Numbered from the stretch's first letter, positions 9,124 through 18,569 are shown. The stretch: 53,384 nucleotides of DNA from Gammaproteobacteria bacterium (GCA_947469285.1 CANIOW010000022.1:1-53384); one strand, 5' to 3'. Translations and numbers: made by a program. The notes: generated by a model not told the origin, from the sequence alone.

Positions 9124-10058
9124 GGGGAGATCACGCGCGCGCCCGCCGTGCCCATCTGTGAAATCCAAGCGTCCGATTCCAACCCGTGGTCTTTAAACGC
9201 CTGCACCATTCCAGCGGAAATCGCGGCGGCATGTTCTGCTTCGCACCAAGCAAACACCGTAGGGCCAGCTCCGGAGATGGAGCAGCCAAGCGCGCCGCCG
9301 TCAACCGCTGCCTGTTTCACCGCCGCGAACCCCGGAATGAGTCGCGCGCGTTGCGGCTCAATGACCACGTCCTCGAAAGCATCACGCATCATGTCCAGAT
9401 CGTCGGTGTAGCAAGCGGAGATGAAGCCAGCCAGATTGGCACATTGCCAGACCAAATCCGACAGCGTCACTTGCTTGGAGAGCACACCACGCGCCTCGCG
9501 AGTGGACAGGAACATGTGCGGATGCACCAACACAGCGCGAATACGACCCGGCACGGGAATCTGCTTGGTTCGCGGATGGTCAATACCTACCGTGAGCACC
9601 AACCCACCAAACAGGCTGGGAGCAATATTATCGACATGTGCCGCGCCGCTGGCGACCGCTTCACCTTCCATGGCAAATTTCAACAATTCTAGTTTTGGCA
9701 ACGGCGTCGGCAATAACGCATTGGCTGCCACCACCGCCGCCACCGCCGAGGCAGCCGATCCACCGAGGCCCGAACCCAGCGGAATGCCTTTGTGGATCTG
9801 TACTTCAAAGCCCCACGACAAGGACTGCGCTTCGCGCAAGGCCATCAGGGCACGCCCCGCGGTGTTCTTGGCCGCCTCTAGCGGTAAGTCGGCATCGGTG
9901 CCCGTGATGGCGGTAATACGCACCAGCGGTTCTTCGATGCGCGTCACCGAGACCCGATCGCCCACGGCATCCACGGAATGGCCCAGGATGTCGAAGCCAA
10001 CAATGACGTTGCCTACCGAGGCTGGAGCAAAAGCAGTGGCAGAGGTCAGTAGGTTCAC
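9120..10058 (-). CDS. thrB: Homoserine kinase
   Basis: GHMP-family kinase that phosphorylates homoserine to O-phosphohomoserine. The N-terminus TSATAFAPASVGNVIVGFDILG is typical of ThrB. The ATP-binding GHMP motif is GIPLGSGLGGSAASAVAAV, and the C-terminal motif is LGCSISGAGPTVFAW. The GTG at 10058 is chosen because it overlaps the TGA of thrA (GTGA), yielding 312 residues beginning (M)NLLTSATAF. A longer frame exists but would lie inside thrA. Middle gene of the threonine operon. Confidence 0.95.
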   Translation of the reverse strand: MNLLTSATAFAPASVGNVIVGFDILGHSVDAVGDRVSVTRIEEPLVRITAITGTDADLPLEAAKNTAGRALMALREAQSLSWGFEVQIHKGIPLGSGLGGSAASAVAAVVAANALLPTPLPKLELLKFAMEGEAVASGAAHVDNIAPSLFGGLVLTVGIDHPRTKQIPVPGRIRAVLVHPHMFLSTREARGVLSKQVTLSDLVWQCANLAGFISACYTDDLDMMRDAFEDVVIEPQRARLIPGFAAVKQAAVDGGALGCSISGAGPTVFAWCEAEHAAAISAGMVQAFKDHGLESDAWISQMGTAGARVISP

Positions 10059-12583
10059 AGTTTTGCTCCGAGAAACGCGGCGCACCGCAACAGGTCGCCA
10101 AACACGCCACCGGCAGTCACTTCTGGACCCGCACCGGGTCCCTGCACGATCAGCGGGTTATCGCAGTAGCGAGCCGTCTGGTAGCGCACGATATTGTCCG
10201 TCAGTGCCATGTTGGCAAACGCATGCCGCCGGTCCACTTGGACCAGTCCAACGGTCGCACGACGGGTCGTCAGGTCGAGTCGACCGACATAGCGCAACAC
10301 CTGACCTGCCGCTTCCGCCGCCGCCAACCGTTGGTTCATCGCCGCATCGAACGCCGGCAGCCCTGCCATGAACTCGGCGATGGTGCCACCGCGTAGTGCC
10401 TCGGGCACCAGACTTTGGACTTCCACCTCCGACATCTCGATATCCAAGCCGGCTTCGCGCGCCAGGATGGTCAGTTTGCGGGCCACATCGGTACCGGAGA
10501 GGTCGTCACGCGGGTCCGGCTCGGTGTAACCACGGGCCTTGGCTTCACCGACAATCTCACTGAACGGCCGTGAACCGTCAAAGGCGTTAAACAGATAAGC
10601 GAGCGTTCCACTGAAGATGCCTTCCACCGACCGCAGCTCATCACCGGTCTGGCGTAAGTCACTTAAGGTTTGAATGACTGGCAAACCGGCGCCTACCGTC
10701 GCCTCATAGAGGTAGTGGCTACCGGCTTCACGCCTGGCAGCGTGCATGGCACGGAACTGTGTCAGTGGCGCACTGTTGGCTTTTTTATTCGGGGTCACCA
10801 CGTGGATGCCAGCCCCAAGCCACTGTGCATAGCGTTCTGCCACCGCCGAACTGGCCGTGCAGTCGATGATAATGGCGTGTGGTAAGTGGTCGGCTTGCAC
10901 GTGGCGTGTAAAGGCTGCCAAGTCCACAGGCACGCTGTCGCTCTCAAAAGCCTCGCGCCAATGACCCAGGTCCACCTCCCCCTCCGCCAAATACATGCGT
11001 GTGGAACTGGCGATGCCGCGAACACGCAGATCCAGCTGCCCGTCCCGACGCAAGCGTGCGAGCTGGGTGTGGAGCTGGTCGAGCAGCACCCGTCCGACCA
11101 CGCCCGGCCCGATCAACCCGATGGACACCGTATGCGGCGAAAGATAAAACCCAGCATGCACCGCCCGCAATGCACGGGCTGAGTGTCGGCCATCAATGAC
11201 AATGGAGATGTTGCGTTCACTGGCACCTTGCGCAATGGCCCGGATGTTCACCGCGGCGTTGCCTAAAGTACCGAACACCTTGGCAGCCACGCCATGCGCG
11301 CCGGCCATGCCGTCACCCACCACGGCCAGAATTGCGCAGCCCAGTGCGACCTCCACACTTTGAATTTGGCCGTCACGTAACTCCGCGTCAAAAGCGCGAC
11401 GCACTGCCTGTTCTGCCGCCACCGCTTGCGCCGCTGGAATGGCGAAGCAGATGCTGTGTTCGCTACTGCCCTGCGAGATGAGGATCACGGAAATCTGTGC
11501 ATCACGCAGCGCACCGAACAGACGCTGCGCCGTTCCGGGCACGCCGATCATGCCGGCGCCTTCCAGATTCACCAGCGCAACGTCTTCAATGCTGGTAATG
11601 CCTTTCACCTGCAAGACAGAAGTGGGGTGCGCACAAATCTGCGTCCCGGGCTTCTGCGGCGCAAAGGTATTGCGGATCCAGATGGGAATCTCACGGCTGA
11701 TCGCCGGCGCCATGGTTTGTGGGTGAATCACTTTGGCGCCGAAATACGCCAGTTCCATGGCCTCGTTGTACGACAAGGAGTCGATAACCTGAGCATCCGG
11801 CACCCGGCGCGGATCGGCAGAGAGCACACCATCCACGTCCGTCCAGATGATGATTTCGTGCGCACCCAGCAAGGCACCGAAGATGGAACCGGAAAAATCG
11901 CTACCGTTACGGCCGAGCGTGGTTTGAATGCCGCGCAGATCGCTGGCGATGAAGCCGGTGATGACCAGGGTGCCGGTGTAGTCCGTTCCCAGCGGCACGC
12001 GGGCGTCCAGGTGTTGCTGCGACTGCTCCCACTGCACGGCGGGGCCCAGTGCACTCCAGTCGACCACCACCACCTCACGAGCATCCAACCACCGCACTTC
12101 ACCGGCACGACAGGCGCATTCACGGAGATAACGGCTAAACAGGCGCGTGGACCAAATCTCGCCGTAGCCGGCCACGAGGTCACGAATATCCTGACCGGCG
12201 CGACGCAACAGCGACACCGCCTGCAGCAAGCCGGTCAAGTCACGGCAGTCCTCCGCCAGCTGCGCACCAAAAGCGGCCTGCTCGCCAGCCGAGAGCAGTT
12301 CAGCAGCAATCCCCAGATGGCGATCCTGCAGTGCGACGAGTTGAGTGCCAACGCTGGCCTCGCGCGCTTCGGCCAGCTCCACCAGTCCGAGCAGGCTGTC
12401 GGTGACGCCCTTACAGGCCGACAGCACCACGCCAAGCCGTGGCGCCGTGTCCGCCGCAAGGATGGCAGCAACGCGACGGAAGCAGGCGGCATCCGCCACA
12501 CTGCTGCCACCGAACTTGTGCACACGCCAATGGCCGCTCTCCCGCTTTTGCGGGGTCGCCCCTTGCACCGCTGAAATGCTCAT
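10055..12583 (-). CDS. thrA: Bifunctional aspartokinase / homoserine dehydrogenase I
   Basis: Catalyses the first and third steps from aspartate towards threonine. The 842-residue protein starts with the aspartokinase domain (VHKFGGSSVADA; NGSDFSGSIFGALL; WTDVDGVLSADPR), continues with regulatory ACT domains (around DVALVNLEGAGMIGVPG and ILAVVGDGMAG) and ends with homoserine dehydrogenase (SIGLIGPGVVGRVLLDQL; VTPNKKANS; GIFSGTLAYLFN; DDLSGTDVARKL). The ACT domains imply feedback inhibition by threonine as in other fused ThrA enzymes. The ATG at 12583 is chosen because the protein then begins just before the kinase domain; the frame is open for 20 more codons without a good start. An uninterrupted 15-base palindrome lies 46 bases upstream. 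Confidence 0.95.
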   Translation of the reverse strand: MSISAVQGATPQKRESGHWRVHKFGGSSVADAACFRRVAAILAADTAPRLGVVLSACKGVTDSLLGLVELAEAREASVGTQLVALQDRHLGIAAELLSAGEQAAFGAQLAEDCRDLTGLLQAVSLLRRAGQDIRDLVAGYGEIWSTRLFSRYLRECACRAGEVRWLDAREVVVVDWSALGPAVQWEQSQQHLDARVPLGTDYTGTLVITGFIASDLRGIQTTLGRNGSDFSGSIFGALLGAHEIIIWTDVDGVLSADPRRVPDAQVIDSLSYNEAMELAYFGAKVIHPQTMAPAISREIPIWIRNTFAPQKPGTQICAHPTSVLQVKGITSIEDVALVNLEGAGMIGVPGTAQRLFGALRDAQISVILISQGSSEHSICFAIPAAQAVAAEQAVRRAFDAELRDGQIQSVEVALGCAILAVVGDGMAGAHGVAAKVFGTLGNAAVNIRAIAQGASERNISIVIDGRHSARALRAVHAGFYLSPHTVSIGLIGPGVVGRVLLDQLHTQLARLRRDGQLDLRVRGIASSTRMYLAEGEVDLGHWREAFESDSVPVDLAAFTRHVQADHLPHAIIIDCTASSAVAERYAQWLGAGIHVVTPNKKANSAPLTQFRAMHAARREAGSHYLYEATVGAGLPVIQTLSDLRQTGDELRSVEGIFSGTLAYLFNAFDGSRPFSEIVGEAKARGYTEPDPRDDLSGTDVARKLTILAREAGLDIEMSEVEVQSLVPEALRGGTIAEFMAGLPAFDAAMNQRLAAAEAAGQVLRYVGRLDLTTRRATVGLVQVDRRHAFANMALTDNIVRYQTARYCDNPLIVQGPGAGPEVTAGGVFGDLLRCAAFLGAKL

Positions 12584-12628
12584 GGAAACGCCTGTGTGGC
12601 CGCCGGGATTGCAGCCGCTCAGTTTACG

Positions 12629-12643
12629 TTGTGCGACGCACAA
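12629..12643. promoter_or_regulatory. Perfect 7-1-7 palindrome upstream of thrA
   Basis: TTGTGCGACGCACAA is a perfect inverted repeat around one central base, in the 79 bases between the upstream small gene and thrA. It could be an operator for a dimeric regulator or a short RNA hairpin in the thrA leader. A nine-codon mini-ORF (ATG at 12650, stop at 12624, MDFVRRTT) runs through it and ends in two Thr codons, which recalls a leader peptide but is too short to argue strongly. Confidence 0.4.
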
Positions 12644-12662
12644 AATCCATGAAGGGCGGGCG

Positions 12663-13052
12663 TCAGCCTTTTGGGCGGGTACGACGGGCGTGCCAGCGAA
12701 CCAATAAGCGCACCAGCCCCGGCACCCTCAACAGGCGCACCAGCGCCCGTCCAAGCCAAGCTTGAAAACCCGTCGCTGCATAAGCCGCTACCAACGGCTC
12801 CAGCACACCGGGCCGCGCCTTGTGGACGCGAAGGCCAGGGGCCAGCATGCTGAACCGTCCGCTCGAGGTGCTCAATATCCATTCATCGGCACGTTCGCCA
12901 GGCTCACCGTGGGCATGGGCCCAAGTACCGAGCGGTAAGCCCGGCGGCGCCAGACCTGCGACAAAGACCACGCCGTCCGCGCCACGCAAGGCCCAGCGGT
13001 GCGTGCCTTGCTCGAGCGTGACTGGGCCGGCCAACTGCCAGCCCTCAGCCAC
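12663..13052 (-). CDS. Small protein of unknown function
   Basis: Unrecognised. The GTG at 13052 overlaps the stop codon region of ygiQ by eight bases and gives 129 residues; the frame is open further upstream but that part is out-of-frame ygiQ tail. The protein has a probably folded N-terminal part with alternating hydrophobics ([20 protein letters not shown], then VVFVAG), a [16 protein letters not shown] segment, and a basic amphipathic C-terminus rich in Leu, Val and Arg. No signal peptide or clear membrane span. It sits between ygiQ and thrA on the same strand, so it may be read from the ygiQ transcript. The sequence looks protein-like, but I cannot assign a family. Confidence 0.5.
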   Translation of the reverse strand: MAEGWQLAGPVTLEQGTHRWALRGADGVVFVAGLAPPGLPLGTWAHAHGEPGERADEWILSTSSGRFSMLAPGLRVHKARPGVLEPLVAAYAATGFQAWLGRALVRLLRVPGLVRLLVRWHARRTRPKG

Positions 13053-15360
13053 GCGGGCGCCCCCCCGTTGGCCGACCCCCGACCGGGCGCGGCCCGCCCG
13101 GACGCGGCATCTGCGGGGCGCGCGTCGTACCACCCACCGGCTTGCGCCCCGATTCCACACCTGTGTGTTGGGTACGGAACGGCCGTGGTCCGCCTACAGT
13201 CCCGACCGGACCCGCACCTTCGGGCTTCGGTGGCGCCCCGCCGGTGCCGGCCGGCTGCCAGGCCGGCACCAACTGGTGTTTACCAGCGCCAATGAGATCG
13301 GAGCGCCCCATACGGCGCAGCGCCTCACGGATCTCCGGCCAGTTGTTGGCGTCGTGGTAACGCAAAAACGACTTGTGCAGGCGGCGCTGTTTGAGCCCCT
13401 TGGGAACGTATACCGTGGGGCTGGTGCGCGTCACTTTATGCAATGGGTCTTTACCGCTGTGCCACATCGCCGTGGCCGAGGCCATGGGGGACGGCAGAAA
13501 CGCCTGCACTTGGTCCGCACGAAAGCCATGCTGTTTCAGCCACAACGCCAGTTCGAGCATGTCTTCGTCCGTCGTACCCGGATGGGCAGCGATGAAGTAT
13601 GGGATGAGGTATTGCTCCTTTCCCACTTCCTGCGAATACTTGTCGAACAGCTCCTTGAACTTGTAATAGCTGCCCATGCCCGGCTTCATCATCTTCGACA
13701 GCGGGCCTTCACTAAACGCCTCAGGAGCAATCTTGAGGTAGCCGCCCACGTGGTGTTGTGTCAGCTCCTTCACGTACTCCGGCGATTCAATCGCCAGGTC
13801 ATAGCGCACGCCGGAAGCGATGAGCACTTTCTTGATGCCGGGCAGTTCACGCGCCTTGCGATACAGCTGGATGAGCGGACCGTGGTCGGTGTTGAGATTG
13901 GGGCACACCCCCGGGTAGACGCAAGACGGCTTACGGCAGGCCGACTCGATCTCGCGGCTCTTGCAGGCAATGCGGTACATGTTGGCGGTCGGACCACCCA
14001 GATCGGAGATCACTCCGGTAAACCCCGGCACCGTGTCGCGGATGCGGCCGATTTCTTTCAGCACCGACTGCTCAGAGCGGTTCTGGATGATGCGTCCCTC
14101 GTGCTCGGTGATCGAACAGAAAGTACAGCCACCAAAACAGCCGCGCTGGATGGTCACCGAAAACCGAATCATCTTGTAGGCGGGAATTTTTGACGCGCCA
14201 TAGAACGGATGCGGCACGCGCTGGTAAGGCAGCTCGTAAACGCCATCCATTTCCTTCGTGCTCAAGGGAATGGGCGGTGGGTTTAGCCAGACATCGGCAT
14301 CGCCATGGCGTTGCACCAGAGCACGCGCGTTGCCTGGGTTCGCCTCCGCGTGCAACACGCGGCTGGCGTGGGCATAGAGCACCGGGTCCGCGTTCACCGC
14401 CTCGAAAGATGGCAAGCGAATAACCGCATGGTCGCGGTCCAGCCGTTGCGCGCGCCCGCGTTTTAACGTGGCCACCGAAAAGGTCGCCACCACGCCGTCA
14501 TCATTCAGCGTGGGCGGCAGCTCCGATGGCCCCACCTGTGCCGTCGCAAGCACGCGCTGCCGTTCGTCTTCCATCGCATACGGGTCGATCTGCGGCGCCA
14601 AGGGGCCCGGTTCGTCGACAGTCGTAGAGTCGATTTCCGCCCAGCCGGCGGGCAGACGCATGGCTTCACCGCGACGCAGGAAGGCCGTGCCGCGAATATT
14701 GTTCAGTGCCGCGACCGGTTCACCCTTCGCCAGCCGATGGGCAATTTCCACCACCTGCCGCTCACCATTGCCGTACACCAACAGGTCTGCCTTGCTGTCG
14801 AGCAGGACGGAGCGACGGATTTTTTCTGACCAGTAGTCGAAATGAGCGATGCGCCGCAACGACGCTTCAATACCACCGATGACCACCGTGGACGCCGGGT
14901 AGGCTTCCCGGGTGCGCTGCGCATAGACAATGACCGAGCGGTCCGGGCGCTTGCCACCCGCGCCTTCCGGGGTATAGGCGTCATCGCTGCGCATCCGCCT
15001 TTCTGAGGTGTAGCGGTTGACCATCGAGTCCATGTTGCCGGCCGTGATGCCGAAGAACAGGGCCGGCGCACCCAGCGCCGTGAAGGCGGTAGCGTCGCGC
15101 CAATCCGGTTGCGCCAGAATACCGACCCGAAAGCCCTGCGCTTCCAGCAAACGCCCCACCAGCGCCATCCCGAAACTGGGATGGTCGATATAGGCGTCAC
15201 CAGTGACCAAGATGATGTCGCACACATCCCATCCCAGCAGGTCCATCTCCTCCCGCGACATCGGCAAGAACGGGGCCACGCCAAAGCGCGCCGCCCAGAA
15301 CTTACGGTAGGAAAAGAGCCCGGGGGCTTCAGGCATGGCAACGGCAGAGCGAATATTCAC
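13045..15360 (-). CDS. ygiQ: YgiQ-family radical SAM protein
   Basis: A 771-residue radical SAM protein of the UPF0313/YgiQ family; its reaction is not known. The N-terminal domain resembles a cobalamin-binding-like fold ([23 protein letters not shown]), and the radical SAM core contains the Fe-S cluster motif [15 protein letters not shown] (CxxxCxxC) followed by the typical [11 protein letters not shown] and an extra Cys-rich segment ([16 protein letters not shown]). The last 65 residues are a low-complexity Gly/Pro/Arg tail with repeated PRPxGGRP-type units, probably disordered. The start [22 protein letters not shown] matches the family's N-terminus. Downstream on the same strand are the small unknown gene and the thr operon. 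Confidence 0.93.
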   Translation of the reverse strand: MNIRSAVAMPEAPGLFSYRKFWAARFGVAPFLPMSREEMDLLGWDVCDIILVTGDAYIDHPSFGMALVGRLLEAQGFRVGILAQPDWRDATAFTALGAPALFFGITAGNMDSMVNRYTSERRMRSDDAYTPEGAGGKRPDRSVIVYAQRTREAYPASTVVIGGIEASLRRIAHFDYWSEKIRRSVLLDSKADLLVYGNGERQVVEIAHRLAKGEPVAALNNIRGTAFLRRGEAMRLPAGWAEIDSTTVDEPGPLAPQIDPYAMEDERQRVLATAQVGPSELPPTLNDDGVVATFSVATLKRGRAQRLDRDHAVIRLPSFEAVNADPVLYAHASRVLHAEANPGNARALVQRHGDADVWLNPPPIPLSTKEMDGVYELPYQRVPHPFYGASKIPAYKMIRFSVTIQRGCFGGCTFCSITEHEGRIIQNRSEQSVLKEIGRIRDTVPGFTGVISDLGGPTANMYRIACKSREIESACRKPSCVYPGVCPNLNTDHGPLIQLYRKARELPGIKKVLIASGVRYDLAIESPEYVKELTQHHVGGYLKIAPEAFSEGPLSKMMKPGMGSYYKFKELFDKYSQEVGKEQYLIPYFIAAHPGTTDEDMLELALWLKQHGFRADQVQAFLPSPMASATAMWHSGKDPLHKVTRTSPTVYVPKGLKQRRLHKSFLRYHDANNWPEIREALRRMGRSDLIGAGKHQLVPAWQPAGTGGAPPKPEGAGPVGTVGGPRPFRTQHTGVESGRKPVGGTTRAPQMPRPGGPRPVGGRPTGGRPRG

Positions 15361-15377
15361 GCGGACATTGTACGTGG

Positions 15378-15438
15378 TCGCGCGCCAGCTCGCTCCTACG
15401 AAGCGGGTGGAGCGCCGTAGGCGCGAGCTGGCTCGCGA
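15378..15438. repeat. REP-like inverted pair
   Basis: Two 22-base copies of a GTAGGNGCGAGCTGGN-CGCGA type sequence face each other (15378-15399 on the minus strand, 15417-15438 on the plus strand); they agree at 20 of 22 positions and are separated by 17 bases. The core GCGAGCT-G-TCGCG is the same as in repetitive extragenic palindromes of Pseudomonas and Xanthomonas relatives. The pair sits between ygiQ and ald. Single related copies occur at 26357 and 36561. Confidence 0.7.
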
Positions 15439-15480
15439 TCTTCAGGCCATCTTCAGGCCATCTTTAGGCGGTCTTTAAGG
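15437..15480. repeat. Four tandem copies of an 11-base unit over the end of ald
   Basis: The unit CATCTTCAGGC is present at 15448-15458, with one-base variants at 15437-15447 and 15459-15469 and a more worn copy at 15470-15480. The ald stop codon lies in the third copy, so two copies are in the 3' untranslated region and the others encode the last residues of the protein. It directly adjoins the REP-like pair. Confidence 0.6.
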
Positions 15481-16564
15481 CCAACCCAAGATCACGGGCC
15501 ACCGCGGGGTGCACTACCTGACCTGCCACCACGTTCAGACCGGCCGCCAAACCGGGGTCGTCCTGTACAGCCTGCTGCCAGCCCTTGTCGGCCAGTGCTT
15601 TCACATAGGGCAGCGTTGCATTATTCAGTGCAAACGCCGAGGTACGCGCTACTGCACCAGGCATATTGGTCACGCAGTAGTGCACCACTCCGTACAGCTC
15701 GTAAGTGGGCTCTGCATGGGTGGTCGGGCGGCTCGTGGCGAAGCACCCACCCTGGTCGATGGCAATATCCACCAGCACGGAACCGGGACGCATCTTGCGC
15801 ACCATCGCTTCGGTGACCAGCTTCGGCGCTGCAGCCCCCGGCACCAGCACGGCACCGATGACCAGATCGGCACCCATCACGGCTTGTTCGATATTGTAGG
15901 CGTTGGAAAACAGCGTCTTCACCGAGCCGCCGAATTGCACGTCGAGCTCACGCAGACGTTTAATGCTGCGGTCGATGATCGTGACGTCTGCGCGCAAACC
16001 AGCGGCCATCTCGGCGGCATGCGTACCGGACACGCCACCGCCGATGACCACCACCTTGGCCGGCGCCACCCCCGGCACACCGCCGAGCAACACGCCAGCA
16101 CCGCCCATGGCCTTCTGCAGACAGGTCGCCCCCACCTGCACCGACATGCGTCCCGCTACCTCGCTCATGGGCGTGAGCAGCGGCAGGGAACCATCGGCCG
16201 CCGTCACCGTCTCGTACGCAATACAGGTCGCGCCACTGGCCATCAAGGCGTGGGCTTGCGCGGCGTCTGCCGCCAAGTGCAGATAGGTAAACAGCACCTG
16301 CCCCGGACGCAAACGCGCGCACTCGACGGGTTGCGGCTCCTTCACTTTAACGATCAGGTCCGCAGCAGCAAACACCGCGTCAGCGTCCGGCAGGATGCGC
16401 GCGCCGGCAGACACATAGCGCGCATCTTCATACCCAATCCCGATACCGGCCTGGGTCTCCACCAACACTTCGTGACCGGCCAGCACCAGCTCCTGCACCG
16501 ACGCCGGTACCAGACCAACGCGGTACTCGTGGATCTTGATTTCGCGGGGGACACCAATGCGCAT
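15464..16564 (-). CDS. ald: Alanine dehydrogenase
   Basis: NAD-dependent oxidative deamination of L-alanine to pyruvate and ammonia, or the reverse. The protein starts MRIGVPREIKIHEYRVGLVP, has the substrate-binding Lys and His in VKVKEPQP and FTYLHLAAD, and the nucleotide-binding glycine motif VVVIGGGVSGTHAAEMAAG. The ATG at 16564 is chosen because GGAG stands seven bases upstream; it gives 366 residues, close to the usual 370. It diverges from an Lrp/AsnC-type regulator gene, the usual arrangement where such a regulator controls ald in response to alanine. Confidence 0.95.
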   Translation of the reverse strand: MRIGVPREIKIHEYRVGLVPASVQELVLAGHEVLVETQAGIGIGYEDARYVSAGARILPDADAVFAAADLIVKVKEPQPVECARLRPGQVLFTYLHLAADAAQAHALMASGATCIAYETVTAADGSLPLLTPMSEVAGRMSVQVGATCLQKAMGGAGVLLGGVPGVAPAKVVVIGGGVSGTHAAEMAAGLRADVTIIDRSIKRLRELDVQFGGSVKTLFSNAYNIEQAVMGADLVIGAVLVPGAAAPKLVTEAMVRKMRPGSVLVDIAIDQGGCFATSRPTTHAEPTYELYGVVHYCVTNMPGAVARTSAFALNNATLPYVKALADKGWQQAVQDDPGLAAGLNVVAGQVVHPAVARDLGLALKTA

Positions 16565-16661
16565 GACAGGCTCCAAAGACAGCTATTAGATTGAGCTCCA
16601 GTGTGGACGCCCGGGCTGGCGCCGCCTTGCAAATACAGGCTATAAACACCCGAGATATAGA

Positions 16662-16688
16662 ATATTAAAGCGCTATATGGGATATTAA
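16662..16688. promoter_or_regulatory. Phased ATATTAA repeats in the ald-lrp intergenic region
   Basis: The 150 bases between the divergent genes are much more AT-rich than the rest of the window around 16640-16710. ATATTAA occurs at 16662-16668 and again at 16682-16688, exactly 20 bases apart, that is two helical turns, with AGCGCT between. Degenerate AT-rich sites on one face of the helix are what Lrp-family octamers bind, so this is a plausible operator for the neighbouring regulator. No promoter boxes could be fixed with confidence. Confidence 0.4.
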
Positions 16689-16714
16689 TCGCATTATCTT
16701 GTGAGAAATCCGAA

Positions 16715-17185
16715 ATGCTTGAAACTCTTGATCGTACCGACCGGCGCATTCTGCAAGAACTCCAGCAAGATGGACGGCTACCGAACGCCGAACTGTCGCA
16801 GCGCGTGGGCCTCTCCGAGAGCGCCTGTCTGCGGCGCGTCAAGGCACTGGAGAAATCCGGGGTCATCGCGCGCTATGTAGCGGTGCTCGACCCGGCAAAA
16901 GTCGGGTTATCGACCAGCTTCCTGGTCCGCCTGACCCTCAACCGGCAAACTGACCGTGACTTCGCCGCCTTCGAAGCGCAGGTCTGCACAGTGCCTGAAG
17001 TGATGGAGTGCTACCTCACCACCGGTGGCAGCGACTACGTGCTGCGGGTGGTGGCGCGCGATGCCGCAGACTTCGAACGTCTGCACAGCAAAGTGCTGAC
17101 CAAGCTCCCCGGCGTGGCGCGGGTGGAAAGCAGCTTTGTCTTGCGTCCGGTGGTCAAGTCGGTGGCGCTGCCTATTGGGCCTTGA
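16715..17185 (+). CDS. Lrp/AsnC-family transcriptional regulator
   Basis: A 156-residue regulator with the standard two-domain form: an N-terminal AsnC-type helix-turn-helix (LDRTDRRILQELQQDGRLPN, recognition part RVGLSESACLRRVKALEKSG, about residues 5-50) and a C-terminal RAM/effector-binding domain (about 70-140, with FAAFEAQVCTVPEVMECYLT and GGSDYVLRVVARDA). It diverges from ald, so by analogy with AldR-type regulators it probably activates or represses ald in response to alanine or another amino acid. The start MLETLDRTD fits the family. Confidence 0.9.
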   Translation: MLETLDRTDRRILQELQQDGRLPNAELSQRVGLSESACLRRVKALEKSGVIARYVAVLDPAKVGLSTSFLVRLTLNRQTDRDFAAFEAQVCTVPEVMECYLTTGGSDYVLRVVARDAADFERLHSKVLTKLPGVARVESSFVLRPVVKSVALPIGP

Positions 17186-17196
17186 AGCTAACGTCC

Positions 17197-18426
17197 TTAG
17201 GCAATCGCCCGGGGTTGGCGTTTTGCCCAATCAATGGGCGCCACCGACGGCAACACCCACACCCAACTCAAGCAGCCCAGCACATTGAGCGCCGCCACCA
17301 GACCAAAGGCCAAACCAAATTGACCCGTTGAGTAGACCAGAAAGCCAGTCACCGCCGGCGCGATGAGTCCTGCGAGATTTCCAGCGGCGTTTTGCAAACC
17401 TACCCAGCGGCCGGTGGCGTCCGGCCCAGCCAGAATTTGGGGGATCGCGAACAATCCGGGGTATGACGCACCGGCAATCATTTGAAACGCAAATAACGAG
17501 ACCAAAGACCCCGTCTCACCGAGCGTCATCATGCCGATCATGCATAACACCGCACCGGCATGACTGATACCCATGATGGACTTATAGACCACCGTGGCAC
17601 TCGCGCCACGGCGCAACCAGCGATCTGCCAGCACCCCCATACCAAAGGCAGAGCCTGCGTTCAGCAGATATGCGATGGAGGCCACCAAGGACATCATCTC
17701 AAATGAATAGCCGCGCGTTTTTACCAGATAAAACGGTAACCACGACACGATGAAGTAGTAGCCGTAATTCGACGCGAAGTGTCCCAAGGAGGCACCCCAC
17801 AATGCGCGCTCACGCAACAAAGTGCCCAGCGATGGCCCCATCACGCCGGCGATGGTTTTCACGGGCTTGGGCACATCTGACCGCAGCCAGGGAATGAGCC
17901 ACAGCAGTGACAGGAGGCCAAACAGAAAAAATACCGGCCGCCAACCCAAATGTGCCATCAGCAGACCACCCACGAACGTGCCGATTGCCGGCCCGATCAG
18001 ATAGCCAAAACTGAGCACGCCGTTAGCCACGCCCAGCCGGTGGGGTTCAACGGTGGCCGCCAGCACTTTGGAAGCACAAGGGAAGGCACCACTCTCGCCG
18101 ATGCCAAGGAGCACCCGCAGTAGTAGCAGCGACATGAAACCGCCAGCGAACCCCGTCAGCATGGTGGCGACAGACCACAGGCCAAGGCCCGCGGCGAACA
18201 CCGGCTTGGCGCCGAAGCGCTCCGCCAGCACTCCCATCAGCGGCATCAGCGGAACATAGCCGTAGTAGAACGCGGAGAACAACAGGCCGAGCTGCACCTC
18301 ATTCAGGGACAACTGGTCCTGCAGCAACGGCGCCGCGGTCGAGAGGTTGCCACGGTCGACGTAATTGATGAACACCGCCGTGGTCACCAACATCACCATC
18401 CGGGCAGAGTTTCGAGAATCAGCCAT
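17197..18426 (-). CDS. MFS transporter, anion:cation symporter-like
   Basis: Twelve-helix major facilitator protein of 409 residues. The first helix region reads FINYVDRGNLSTAAPLLQD, followed by LGLLFSAFYYGYVPLMPLMGVLAERFGAK, a pattern typical of the ACS family (hexuronate, galactarate, phthalate and related organic anions). A second conserved part is LRVLLGIGESGAFPCASKVLA. The ATG at 18426 is preferred because AGGGAAG lies just upstream; the frame is open for 30 more Cys- and Phe-rich codons that do not look like protein. It converges with the lrp gene, 11 bases apart. The substrate cannot be given; an organic acid is most likely. Confidence 0.85.
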   Translation of the reverse strand: MADSRNSARMVMLVTTAVFINYVDRGNLSTAAPLLQDQLSLNEVQLGLLFSAFYYGYVPLMPLMGVLAERFGAKPVFAAGLGLWSVATMLTGFAGGFMSLLLLRVLLGIGESGAFPCASKVLAATVEPHRLGVANGVLSFGYLIGPAIGTFVGGLLMAHLGWRPVFFLFGLLSLLWLIPWLRSDVPKPVKTIAGVMGPSLGTLLRERALWGASLGHFASNYGYYFIVSWLPFYLVKTRGYSFEMMSLVASIAYLLNAGSAFGMGVLADRWLRRGASATVVYKSIMGISHAGAVLCMIGMMTLGETGSLVSLFAFQMIAGASYPGLFAIPQILAGPDATGRWVGLQNAAGNLAGLIAPAVTGFLVYSTGQFGLAFGLVAALNVLGCLSWVWVLPSVAPIDWAKRQPRAIA

Positions 18427-18554
18427 CCGCTTCCCTACCATCGGCGGGTCGACGACCCATTCGCCGGTCTGCCGGCACTGGCAATAGAAATTACAGTAAC
18501 AGAAACAGAAATTCATCGCCCGGCCAGGCAGAAGCAGCCATTGTCCCTAAAGGT

Positions 18555-18569
18555 CACGGCCAAGCCGTG
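18555..18569. terminator. Hairpin downstream of the propeller/barrel gene
   Basis: CACGGC-CAA-GCCGTG is a perfect 6-bp stem with a three-base loop, 17 bases past the stop of the minus-strand gene. No T-run follows on either strand, so it is at most a weak or Rho-assisted terminator. Confidence 0.3.

Noticed and set aside
9421-10371. 316-codon plus-strand open frame
   Set aside because: Antisense to thrB and the end of thrA; composition is typical of a GC-rich shadow frame.
11426-12574. 382-codon plus-strand open frame
   Set aside because: Antisense to the aspartokinase part of thrA; no recognisable protein sequence.
12624-12650. Mini-ORF MDFVRRTT as a threonine attenuator leader
   Set aside because: Too few Thr or Ile codons and no convincing alternative terminator hairpin; kept only as a remark in the thrA leader finding.
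12820-14193. 457-codon plus-strand open frame
   Set aside because: Lies antisense to the C-terminal half of ygiQ; its translation is rich in His, Arg and Gly without family motifs, while ygiQ is certain.
15509-16594. 361-codon plus-strand open frame
   Set aside because: Antisense to ald; rich in His and Arg, no motif.
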